Positions 5,593-12,083 of a stretch of 12,298 nucleotides of DNA are shown in pieces; the first letter of the stretch is position 1, and each line of letters opens with the position of its first letter. Source of the stretch: Hyphomonadaceae bacterium UBA7672 (GTDB lineage Bacteria; Pseudomonadota; Alphaproteobacteria; Caulobacterales; Hyphomonadaceae). The position numbers were made by a program, and so were the translations under genes. The notes under the pieces are model-generated. The model saw only the letters and a program-made list of their open reading frames with translations, was not told where the DNA came from and did not search any database. The stretch spans positions 632 to 12,929 of the forward strand of contig DLHI01000040.1 in the NCBI GenBank assembly GCA_002483135.1, in the 5' to 3' direction.

Positions 5593-7257
5593 TTACAGAT
5601 CCCAGTCCTTCGCTAGGTTCTGGATCAGGGCGTCGCGGCGGGTTTTTACGTCTTCCGGCGTCCAGCGCGTGCGCCCGCGGAGATCGTTGCTGAGGGCGAA
5701 GGAAGCCTCGCCTGAGCGGAAGTAGATTTCCAGCTTTTCCTCGAACGACTTGCGATCCGCCGCCTGGTTTTCGGAATGGGTCAGGAGTGTGAAGTTGCCT
5801 ATACACTCGGTCAGGTCCTCGCGATCTCGCGCGCGCGACCATTCCTCGAACCATTCCGAGCCGCGCTGTGGCGTGCGGGGAAGAATGTGTTCGACCGTGC
5901 AGTCAGTGGCGGGCGGAAGCGCAGGAGAACCGTCCACGCTGCCCGACACACGCATCAGCAGGGCGCGGCGCTGCTTGAAGTTGGGGAAGCGGCCGCGCAG
6001 GCGATCAATCAGATCCGACTTCTCGCGCTGGGTAAGATCGAGCGGAGATTCGGCGTCGAACAGTGCGCTTTTCTCCATGGCGTCGAGCACGCGGCGATAG
6101 CGCTTGTGGCGATACTCCCGATCTCGCACCGAATACTGCAGCGTGTAGGCGAGCCGTTCGAGCGCCCAGAAGAAGCGATCGGCATTGTCGGGATCGTAGG
6201 GCTGCTCGACCAGGAACATGATGGCCGGCGCACGCCAGCTTTCGTGGTGGATCGAGCGCAGATAGCAGATGCGGCGGCGCGTCTCCTCGCTGAGCGCGAT
6301 CTGTCCTTCGACGCCGTTGACCACCGCGTCGTACGCTTCGACGAAGCGCGGCAGCTTGTTGTTCAGGAACTCGCCAATAGATGAGCGCGGTATGATGCCG
6401 GCGATCAGCGCGGACACCATTTCGCCAGCGCCTTCGCGGTCGTAGATGGCGCGGATCTGTTTCCACATGTCGGCAAAGCCGCGGTCGCTGAGCCTGCTGG
6501 TGTAGGCGTTCCAGCGTTCCGAGAGCTGGCTGGCTTCCTGCGTGGTGAAGCCTGCGCGCTCGAACAGAGCGGACTTAAGGATGTCGTGGTCCGACAGCGG
6601 CTTGCCGCGATGGTTCAGCGACTGGAACACCTTGTAAGCGACGGCGTACTCGGACACGCGGACGCGGACGATGGAGACTTCGTCGAGCAGCCATGCGGCG
6701 AAACGCGTGCGCTCCTCATCGGCCATGTCGGTCATGTAGTCGTAGACCTGGGCCACGGCGGCGGCGATGCGCTGCTGGCTGGGCGATGCGTCGGGCGCAC
6801 GTGTCGCCTCCATCATCGCATCCTGCGCCTTTGTGCCGGCGCGTTCCTGCACGAAGCGGCGGAAGAACGGCGTGTCGCTGCGGTTCAGCGAAAGGCGCCA
6901 GTGATGGCCCCCGCCGAACACCATGCCCATGGTCTCGTGGCCGATCATGTTGTGCAGCTGGGTCTCCTGCTCGCGCGATTGAGCGAGATCGCGCAGGACG
7001 GCCAGCATGATCGTGAGCGTGGTGAGACGCTGCTGCCCGTCGACGACATCTGACGGCCCCCGATTCTTGGGGCGGATCACGACGATGGCCCCGAGGAAGT
7101 AGACCGTACCGGCGCGGAACGCCTCAAGCAGGTCGCGGATCATCACCTCGGTTTCCTCGTCCTCCCAGGCATAGGCGCGTTGGAAGGGAGGCACGCGAAT
7201 GTCGGCCCCGGGGCTGAACACGTCGCGAATCCGCTGAACCTCTGCAGCGATTGACAT
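5593..7257 (-). CDS. DUF262-DUF1524 fused protein, GmrSD-like nuclease
   Basis: Single-chain protein of 554 residues joining a DUF262 (GmrS-type) domain and a C-terminal DUF1524 (GmrD-type) HNH nuclease. The DUF262 part has PFQRAYAWE (24-32) and the key VVDGQQRLTTL (71-81), associated in this family with nucleotide binding and hydrolysis. The conserved mid-motif FQSLNHRGKPLSDHDILKSA (211-230) follows. The nuclease part has VEHILP (455-460), IGNFTLL (486-492) and a downstream Asn497 followed by SFEEK, all intact. Known relatives include GmrSD, BrxU and SspE, which restrict phages with modified DNA or act with DNA-modification systems. Many orphan DUF262 proteins have no tested role. ATG at 7255-7257 has a weak GGGAAG ribosome site. 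No methylase, Brx, Dnd or Ssp neighbour is present, and the gene is divergent from the FAH gene. Defence is an inference. Confidence 0.85.
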   Translation of the reverse strand: MSIAAEVQRIRDVFSPGADIRVPPFQRAYAWEDEETEVMIRDLLEAFRAGTVYFLGAIVVIRPKNRGPSDVVDGQQRLTTLTIMLAVLRDLAQSREQETQLHNMIGHETMGMVFGGGHHWRLSLNRSDTPFFRRFVQERAGTKAQDAMMEATRAPDASPSQQRIAAAVAQVYDYMTDMADEERTRFAAWLLDEVSIVRVRVSEYAVAYKVFQSLNHRGKPLSDHDILKSALFERAGFTTQEASQLSERWNAYTSRLSDRGFADMWKQIRAIYDREGAGEMVSALIAGIIPRSSIGEFLNNKLPRFVEAYDAVVNGVEGQIALSEETRRRICYLRSIHHESWRAPAIMFLVEQPYDPDNADRFFWALERLAYTLQYSVRDREYRHKRYRRVLDAMEKSALFDAESPLDLTQREKSDLIDRLRGRFPNFKQRRALLMRVSGSVDGSPALPPATDCTVEHILPRTPQRGSEWFEEWSRARDREDLTECIGNFTLLTHSENQAADRKSFEEKLEIYFRSGEASFALSNDLRGRTRWTPEDVKTRRDALIQNLAKDWDL

Positions 7258-7347
7258 GGCGCACGCTTCCCGGAACTGAACTGTGGCTAGCTATCCATAG
7301 AAGACGGCGCGGTCCAATCTCCCGTGCTGGCGATGAACAGGTGACTC

Positions 7348-8220
7348 ATGCGGCTCTGTGTTTTCGAGGCAACGGATCGGGCTGGTCCAGGGCTGGTCGT
7401 TGGCGATGAAGTGGTGGACCTGCGGGCCGCGGCGCCGCATCTGTCTCCCAATCCTGTGGATATTCTGGCCGCTGGGGAAGCGGGGGCCGAGGCGGTGACC
7501 CGCGCGGCCCGGTCGGCCCCCCGGTTCCCGCTGTCGAAGGTCAAGCTGCGTGCCCCTGTTGGCAGGCCGGGGAAGATTCTCGGGATCGGGCTCAACTATC
7601 GCGACCATGCGAAGGAGACGGGCCGCGAGCCGCCGACGACGCAGATGTGGTTCAACAAGCAATCGACCTGCCTGCATGGTCCGTTCGACCCCGTCCTGAT
7701 GCCGGCCGTCTCGACCGCGCTCGACTATGAAGTGGAGCTGGTGGTCGTGATCGGCAAGCGCGGCCGGCATGTGCCGAAGGAGCGGGCGCATGAGATCATC
7801 GGCGGGTACATGACCGGCTGCGACTATTCGGTACGCGACTGGCAGCGCGCAACGCAGACCATGATCATGGGCAAGGGCTTTGATACTCACGGGCCGGTCG
7901 GCCCATGGATCACCACGCCTGAGGAAGCGGGCGATGTCGGCAAGCTGACGCTGAAGTGCTGGGTCAATGGCGAGTTGCGCCAGAACGGCAATACGAGCGA
8001 GATGATCTTCAATGTCGCCGAGCAGATCGAGCATTTGACCAAGGCGTTCGCGTTGGAGCCCGGCGACCTGTTGTTCACGGGAACGCCTGCAGGCGTTGGC
8101 GCGGCGTTCACGCCGCCAAAATTTGTGAAGGTCGGCGATGTCGTGCGCGTCGAGGTGGAGCGCCTTGGCGTGATCGAGGCGACGATCGCGCAAGAGACTG
8201 CCGAGACGCGGATCGGCTGA
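7348..8220 (+). CDS. Fumarylacetoacetate hydrolase family protein
   Basis: Cytosolic metal-dependent enzyme of the FAH superfamily, which includes C-C hydrolases, decarboxylases and isomerases acting on 2-keto acids or acylpyruvates. It has 290 residues, with a short N-terminal domain and a FAH core from about residue 75. Signatures are GLNYRDHA (81-88), the metal ligands in DYEVEL (Glu128, Glu130) and GCDYS (Asp159), GKGFDTHGPVGPW (175-187) and FTGTPAGVG (243-251). ATG at 7348 is set by AGGTGA a few bases upstream. It is the first gene of a rightward pair, divergent from the DUF262 gene, with 90 bp between them. The residue pattern fits acylpyruvase/2-hydroxyhepta-2,4-diene-1,7-dioate isomerase-like members, common in alphaproteobacteria, but the true substrate is not identifiable. 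No aromatic-degradation genes flank it. Confidence 0.9.
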   Translation: MRLCVFEATDRAGPGLVVGDEVVDLRAAAPHLSPNPVDILAAGEAGAEAVTRAARSAPRFPLSKVKLRAPVGRPGKILGIGLNYRDHAKETGREPPTTQMWFNKQSTCLHGPFDPVLMPAVSTALDYEVELVVVIGKRGRHVPKERAHEIIGGYMTGCDYSVRDWQRATQTMIMGKGFDTHGPVGPWITTPEEAGDVGKLTLKCWVNGELRQNGNTSEMIFNVAEQIEHLTKAFALEPGDLLFTGTPAGVGAAFTPPKFVKVGDVVRVEVERLGVIEATIAQETAETRIG

Positions 8221-8223
8221 TCC

Positions 8224-9144
8224 ATGCGCCTGCGCCGCGACCTGCTGTTGTTTGGTGTACTTGCAGCGGCGGCGCTGGCGGGAGGCTGGTGGCTGTTGTC
8301 GCATCGGCCGGGCGGGGCGGTGGAGGCGTGGCAGCGCGCAGCGGAGGCGCGCGCAGGCAAGACAGTTGCGGCGCCGGCAGAGGCATTCCGTGCGAAGCTC
8401 TGTGATAGTGGGGCCTGCGTCCTGGTAGAGGCGGGCGGGCTCGCCTTCCTGTTCGGCGCGGGCGAGGGCGCGTCTGCCAGTATGCAGGCGCACGGGCTGA
8501 TGCGGACCGATGTGGATCTGGTTCTGATACCCGACCTTGATCTCGAATCCGTCGCCGGACTGCCGGGCGTGGCGCGCGCGGCGCGGCAGGCGGGGCGAGC
8601 CGAGACGCTGAAGGTCAACGGGCCGGATGGGCTGGTGGCCATTGTCGATGGGGCGAACCTACTGGCGTCGTCTGACCAGGCCGTGCGGCTGGCTGTGGGT
8701 CTCGATGGCCTCGACGAGGGCATGGCCGGGCGGGTCGTGTTTGACTCGGGCGTCGTGGCTATCCGGGTGTTCAGGTCGGCGGATGGGCGCGGGCGGGCGT
8801 ATCGCGTGGATTTCGACGACAAGTCGTTGGTTCTGGCCGGTTGCCGTGCCGGAGCCGAAACGATCCAGGCAGCGATCCGGGGCGGAAAGAGCGCTGCGGC
8901 CATTCTTTCCAGCGGATCGACCGTGCTGGCTCCCGGGACCCAGCGGTGTCCGGATGTGGCCGAAGTTCTCAAGGCGGCGGTGCAGGGGAAGCTTTCGGCG
9001 ACCCTGATCGTGCCAGACTCGGCGAAAGAGGCGATTGAGGCGTGGCGCGAACTGATTGGGGCGAGCCCGGAGGCTGGGGCGCGATTGGGTGAGGGGGGGA
9101 TGGAGCTCGATTTGACGGGCGAGAAGCCCGTGGTGCGCGATTGA
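8224..9144 (+). CDS. Membrane-anchored metallo-beta-lactamase-like protein lacking zinc ligands
   Basis: No named family is obvious. The 306-residue protein has an N-terminal anchor or uncleaved signal (RLRR then a hydrophobic run, residues 7-26), so the rest is probably periplasmic. The body follows the order of the metallo-beta-lactamase fold: FLFGAGEG (75-82) where active enzymes have LVDAGPG; TDVDLVLIPDLDLESVAGLP (95-114) where they have the THLHSDH...GLP zinc motif; NGPDGL (132-137) for yGPpG; then YRVDFDDKSLVLAGC (193-207) for the strand leading to SGDT. All HxHxDH ligands are replaced (DLDLES) and the later Asp is Cys207. Hence I infer a non-catalytic member of the fold. It begins 3 nt after the FAH stop, so the two are co-transcribed. 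A hairpin follows. The fold assignment is by pattern only. Confidence 0.6.
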   Translation: MRLRRDLLLFGVLAAAALAGGWWLLSHRPGGAVEAWQRAAEARAGKTVAAPAEAFRAKLCDSGACVLVEAGGLAFLFGAGEGASASMQAHGLMRTDVDLVLIPDLDLESVAGLPGVARAARQAGRAETLKVNGPDGLVAIVDGANLLASSDQAVRLAVGLDGLDEGMAGRVVFDSGVVAIRVFRSADGRGRAYRVDFDDKSLVLAGCRAGAETIQAAIRGGKSAAAILSSGSTVLAPGTQRCPDVAEVLKAAVQGKLSATLIVPDSAKEAIEAWRELIGASPEAGARLGEGGMELDLTGEKPVVRD

Positions 9145-9169
9145 GCGAATTTCCAGCGATTGCAGGGAC

Positions 9170-9241
9170 TTAAACGACAGGCGGCGGTTCTGACCCTCGC
9201 CAGAACCGCCGCGCTCCCCGGTCGCCCCCGTCGCCGGCCAT
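9170..9241 (-). CDS. Possible 23-residue leftward small ORF with strong Shine-Dalgarno
   Basis: On the minus strand a perfect AGGAGG (9251-9246) sits four bases before ATG at 9239-9241, opening a 23-codon frame that ends in TAA at 9170-9172. The peptide starts MAGDGGDRGARRFW and ends GSEPPPVV; it is rich in Gly and Arg and resembles nothing I know. The frame contains the whole 12-bp hairpin at 9181-9212, so it may simply be a terminator read on the wrong strand. The Shine-Dalgarno is the only real support. Low confidence that it is translated. Confidence 0.2.
   Translation of the reverse strand: MAGDGGDRGARRFWRGSEPPPVV
9181..9212 (+). terminator. Strong hairpin, probable terminator of the FAH operon
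   Basis: A perfect 12-bp stem GCGGCGGTTCTG / CAGAACCGCCGC encloses an 8-base loop. It begins 36 nt after the stop of the metallo-beta-lactamase-like gene. There is no clear T-tract on the rightward strand, so termination is inferred from position and stability. It also lies wholly within the small leftward ORF at 9170-9241. Confidence 0.5.
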
Positions 9242-9588
9242 CGTTCCTCCTGTGAGGTCCCCCGAGGCCGGCGCGTTCGATTATGGCGACTTAAAGGCGC
9301 CTCTATCGCACTTGTCGAGGACGGAATGCCGAGCTGCGCCAAGAGACCGGGAAGATGTGACCCAAAGACAACATCAATCCAGAAGGGTCTCGCCCGACGA
9401 CGGCTGCAATCACGCGTAAATGCAGAGCAAGTAGAGGTAGAAGCCACAAACTACTGTTCGTTGCGATGCCGTGGCGGTCTGTGCGGTGCAGCGCCGCGAC
9501 GTTCTTCACTTGTCATTCGACGCGGATGCAAACAGAACCAAGGACGTGGACTCGCATGTCCGCAACCTGAGGGGCTGCTCCGGTTACA
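9242..9588. other. Intergenic region upstream of the tipF-like gene
   Basis: About 350 bp without a convincing gene, somewhat less GC-rich than its flanks. It should hold the promoter of the tipF-like gene, but I see no good -35/-10 pair. A partial CtrA-like site, TTAA-N7-TCTA, occurs at 9291-9305, far from the start. A GCCGGCC/GGCCGGC inverted pair (9233-9239 and 9266-9272) brackets the Shine-Dalgarno of the small leftward ORF. No tRNA or known small RNA was recognised. Confidence 0.5.
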
Positions 9589-10839
9589 ATGCCTGCTATC
9601 GCCCACATAATGCTGGCGCTCGTTTATATTACGGCGTCGACGGTCGGCGCAGTCGCGCTGCACCTGTACCAGGGGTTCGACGCCGTCACGGCGGCGATCA
9701 TCGGTGCAACGTGCTCGCTGGCGCTGATCCAGCTGCACATGGCCGCCTCGCGCTCCAGCGGCGGCGTCAGCAAGAACGAGATCCACGACCTCAAGCAGGA
9801 AATCCGCAAGCTCACCGGCCGCATTGCCCAGGCTGAGGAACGCTCCATCGAGTTGAAGCGTGATTTCGACACGGAAGTAGCCGCGCGTCGCGAGTCGATC
9901 GTGCAGGAGATGCGCGGCCTCGAAGGCATGATCCAGGGCCTGTCGAAGCGTTTCGAGACTCGCCTCAACAGCGTGCGCAGCCAGGCGATGGCTGCGCCGG
10001 AAGTGAGCGCGGACGGCGCTTCGATCCTTGATGCGGTGAAAGATGCGCTGCGCGAGAACCGCGTGGACCTCCACCTTCAGCCCATCGTGAACCTGCCGCA
10101 GCGCCGCACATGCTTCTATGAAGGCTTCACGCGCCTGCGCCGCGCCGATGGCCGCGTGATCATGCCGACGGAGTTTCTCGCGGCGGCCGAGCGGGCCAAC
10201 CTGCTTGGCGTGATCGATAACCTGTTGCTGTTCCGCTGCGTGCAGATCGTGCGGCGCTTGTCGGAGCGCGATCAGCGCATTGGCGTGTTCTGCAACATCT
10301 CGATGGCGTCGCTGGAAGACGAGCAGTTCTTCTCGAACTTCCTCGACTTCATGCGCGAGAACCGCGACATGGCCTATGCGATGATCTTCGAGATCAGCGT
10401 GCGGGCGTTCAAGACTCGTTCGGACATCGCGGCGCGCAACATGCTGCGCCTGAAGGAGCTTGGCTTTCGTTTCTCGCTCGATAAGGGCGACGGGCTGAAC
10501 TTCGACCTGCCGGAACTGCAGGCTGCGGGTGTGCGCTTCCTCAAGATCAATGGCGAGCGACTGCTCGAAGAACTCACCCCCGGCGGTGAGCGGCCGATCT
10601 CTGCGATCACGCGCGACATCGCGCCCGAAGATGTGCCGGCGCTGTTCGTGCGCTACGGCATCGACCTCATCGCCGAGAAGTTGGAGGCGGAGAAGTCCGT
10701 CATCGAGATTCTCGAGTTCGAGATTCCGTACGGCCAGGGCCATGTGTTCGGCCAGCCGCGCCCGATCAAGGGCACGTTGCAGACAGAGACAGCGCCGCCG
10801 CCGGACTTCATCCGCCGCGTCTCCGCCACCGCCATCTAG
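9589..10839 (+). CDS. tipF: TipF-like c-di-GMP receptor: two TM helices, coiled coil, degenerate EAL domain
   Basis: Membrane protein of 416 residues with two N-terminal transmembrane helices (about 5-26 and 33-52), a charged heptad-like coiled-coil segment (about 62-130) and an EAL-type domain from about 145 to 395. This is the architecture of Caulobacter TipF, a c-di-GMP receptor that localises to the new pole and starts flagellum assembly. EAL landmarks are QPIV (164-167), EGF for EAL (Glu178), CNIS (Asn236), FEIS (Glu268), LKI (Lys319), Glu363 and GQGHVFGQP (382-390). The metal-binding Asp pair is reduced to LDKGDG (Asp298-Lys299), so phosphodiesterase activity is unlikely while ligand binding may persist. 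ATG at 9589 has a weak GAGGGG 14 nt upstream; codon 8 is an alternative start. A HAD gene follows by 6 nt. Confidence 0.8.
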   Translation: MPAIAHIMLALVYITASTVGAVALHLYQGFDAVTAAIIGATCSLALIQLHMAASRSSGGVSKNEIHDLKQEIRKLTGRIAQAEERSIELKRDFDTEVAARRESIVQEMRGLEGMIQGLSKRFETRLNSVRSQAMAAPEVSADGASILDAVKDALRENRVDLHLQPIVNLPQRRTCFYEGFTRLRRADGRVIMPTEFLAAAERANLLGVIDNLLLFRCVQIVRRLSERDQRIGVFCNISMASLEDEQFFSNFLDFMRENRDMAYAMIFEISVRAFKTRSDIAARNMLRLKELGFRFSLDKGDGLNFDLPELQAAGVRFLKINGERLLEELTPGGERPISAITRDIAPEDVPALFVRYGIDLIAEKLEAEKSVIEILEFEIPYGQGHVFGQPRPIKGTLQTETAPPPDFIRRVSATAI

Positions 10840-10845
10840 CGCGCG

Positions 10846-11703
10846 ATGGCGAGATTCCTCAGAGGCCTGTCCGAAATCGCCGGCGATTACGATGCGATCC
10901 TCTGCGACGTGTGGGGTGTAATCCATAACGGGCGCGAGGCGTTTGGCGATGCGTGCGTGGCGCTGAAGCGCTTTCGCGAGACGCGGGGCCCGGTGATCCT
11001 GATCACCAACGCGCCGGTTCCCAAGCATCGCGTGACGGGGCTGTTTCCGCAGTTTGGCGTGCCGATGGACTGTTTTGACGATTGCGTGGCGTCGGGGGAC
11101 GCGACGCGCAACGTGCTGGCGAAGCTGGCGCCGGGGCCCGTCTATCCGATCGGGATTGCGGGCGATGTGGCGGTCTATGCGGGGCTGGGGATCGAGCTGA
11201 CAGATGATCCGGCGAAGGCGAAGGTGGTGTGCTGCACCAGCCTGCGCGATTATCCCGATGGGACGCCGGAGCCTTATCGCGGGGAGATGAAGATGTTGGC
11301 GGGGCGGGGTCTGCCGATGATCTGCGCCAATCCGGATGTGCAGTTCCGGCGCGGCGACCGGCTGATCTGGTCGGCGGGGGCGCTGGCGAAAATCTATGCG
11401 GAAGAGGGCGGGCAGGTGATCTATCCGGGCAAGCCGGATGCGCCGATCTATGACCTGGCGTTCGAACGGGCAGCTGAAATTCGCGGCCCCGTGGTCACCA
11501 GGGCCAGGGCGCTTGGCATCGGTGACGGGCCTTCGACTGATGTGCTGGGAGCAAACCGGCAGGGCATGGATGCGCTGTTTATCGGTAGCGGGATTCATGG
11601 GCATGCGATGCAGGCTGGCGACGGCTTCGAGGCCTGGGCAAAGGACTTGTTGGCCGACGAGGGCGTAAACGCGCGCTATGCGATGCCGCTGCTGGCGTGG
11701 TGA
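10846..11703 (+). CDS. HAD superfamily class IIA hydrolase, TIGR01459-like
   Basis: Predicted cytosolic phosphatase of the NagD-like HAD class IIA, with 285 residues. Motif I is CDVWGVIHNG (20-29), with nucleophile Asp21. Motif II is LITNAP (52-57, Thr54). The class IIA cap lies between about 60 and 190, motif III contributes Lys196 in YPGKPDAPIY, and motif IV is IGDGPSTDVLGA (225-236, Asp227 and Asp232). The position two after the nucleophile, normally an Asp acting as general acid, is Trp23. I recall DxWGV as typical of this subfamily rather than a mutation. The substrate is unknown. ATG lies 6 nt after the tipF-like stop with no ribosome site of its own, so it depends on coupled translation. 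Inverted repeats follow its stop. Confidence 0.87.
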   Translation: MARFLRGLSEIAGDYDAILCDVWGVIHNGREAFGDACVALKRFRETRGPVILITNAPVPKHRVTGLFPQFGVPMDCFDDCVASGDATRNVLAKLAPGPVYPIGIAGDVAVYAGLGIELTDDPAKAKVVCCTSLRDYPDGTPEPYRGEMKMLAGRGLPMICANPDVQFRRGDRLIWSAGALAKIYAEEGGQVIYPGKPDAPIYDLAFERAAEIRGPVVTRARALGIGDGPSTDVLGANRQGMDALFIGSGIHGHAMQAGDGFEAWAKDLLADEGVNARYAMPLLAW

Positions 11704-11719
11704 TGACGTGAGGCCGCTA

Positions 11720-11758
11720 TCTCTCAGGTTTGCCCTGTGAGGTTGTGACTCTGAGAGA
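11720..11758 (+). repeat. Inverted repeat after the HAD gene, possible terminator
   Basis: TCTCTCAG (11720-11727) and CTGAGAGA (11751-11758) are perfect 8-base inverted arms 23 bases apart, starting 17 nt after the HAD gene stop. The loop is long for a terminator and only GGTTTCC follows. The region 11704-11930 shows no believable gene on either strand. Confidence 0.4.
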
Positions 11759-11857
11759 GGTTTCCATCGAGGTCGGGTTGGGCCTGTCTGGCTGCTTCCG
11801 GCGGTGATGGAGGGGTCGGGTCCGGGCGGCTTTGCGTTTTGCGCACGGGGTCGCGTT

Positions 11858-11878
11858 CTCGCAGGTGATGCCTGCGAG
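11858..11878. repeat. Short perfect hairpin in non-coding DNA
   Basis: CTCGCAGG-TGATG-CCTGCGAG is a perfect 8-bp stem with a 5-base loop, flanked by two similar ACGGGGT(C/T)GC stretches (11845-11854 and 11885-11894). It could terminate transcription from either side. It lies in the 227 bp between the HAD gene and the composite palindrome. Confidence 0.4.
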
Positions 11879-11930
11879 TTGCTTACGGGGTTGCTCCTGC
11901 AATCGAGTGTGGGGGACCGTGTGTTGGGGC

Positions 11931-12083
11931 GGCATCCGCGCTGCGCGCGGCCCCCTCCGTCACGATGCTTCGCATCGCGCCACCTCCCCCCGCCTTCGGC
12001 GAGGGAGGACTGTCCTCCACCAGCAAAGCTGGGGGAGGTGGCATGCGAAGCATGACGGAGGGGGCCGCACGCAGTGCGGATGC
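11931..12083. repeat. Composite palindromic element of about 153 bp
   Basis: The left arm (11931-11990, beginning GGCATCCGC) and right arm (12031-12083, ending GCGGATGCC) are inverted copies. They differ by two substitutions and two three-base insertions in the left arm. Those insertions sit symmetrically round ATGCTTCGCAT and lengthen its own mini-hairpin to CGATGC-TTC-GCATCG. The 40-bp centre holds further hairpins: GGAGGAC-T-GTCCTCC (12004-12018) and CCAGC-AAA-GCTGG (12020-12032). Such nested palindromes resemble the dispersed intergenic repeats (REP/MITE-like) of alphaproteobacteria. No transposase is present. Copy number cannot be judged from one window. Confidence 0.8.

Noticed and set aside
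7291..8493. A leftward 400-codon frame opposite the FAH gene
   Set aside because: Arg/His-rich antisense shadow of the well-supported FAH family gene; no ribosome site or recognisable motif.
9253..9300. TTCGATT stretch resembling a tRNA T-loop
   Set aside because: No matching T-stem, acceptor stem or anticodon arm could be assembled on either strand.
9291..9305. CtrA-like site TTAA-N7-TCTA upstream of the tipF-like gene
   Set aside because: Two of the eight core bases mismatch and it is nearly 290 nt from the start, so it could be chance. Worth noting only because flagellar genes are often CtrA targets.
11717..11935. A leftward 72-codon frame in the region after the HAD gene
   Set aside because: Composition is Arg/Pro/Thr/Gln-rich, with no ribosome site or motif, and it overlaps inverted repeats and the palindrome arm.
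11704..12083. CRISPR-like array in the repeat-rich right end
   Set aside because: The repeats are inverted arms of hairpins, not regularly spaced direct repeats, and there are no cas genes.
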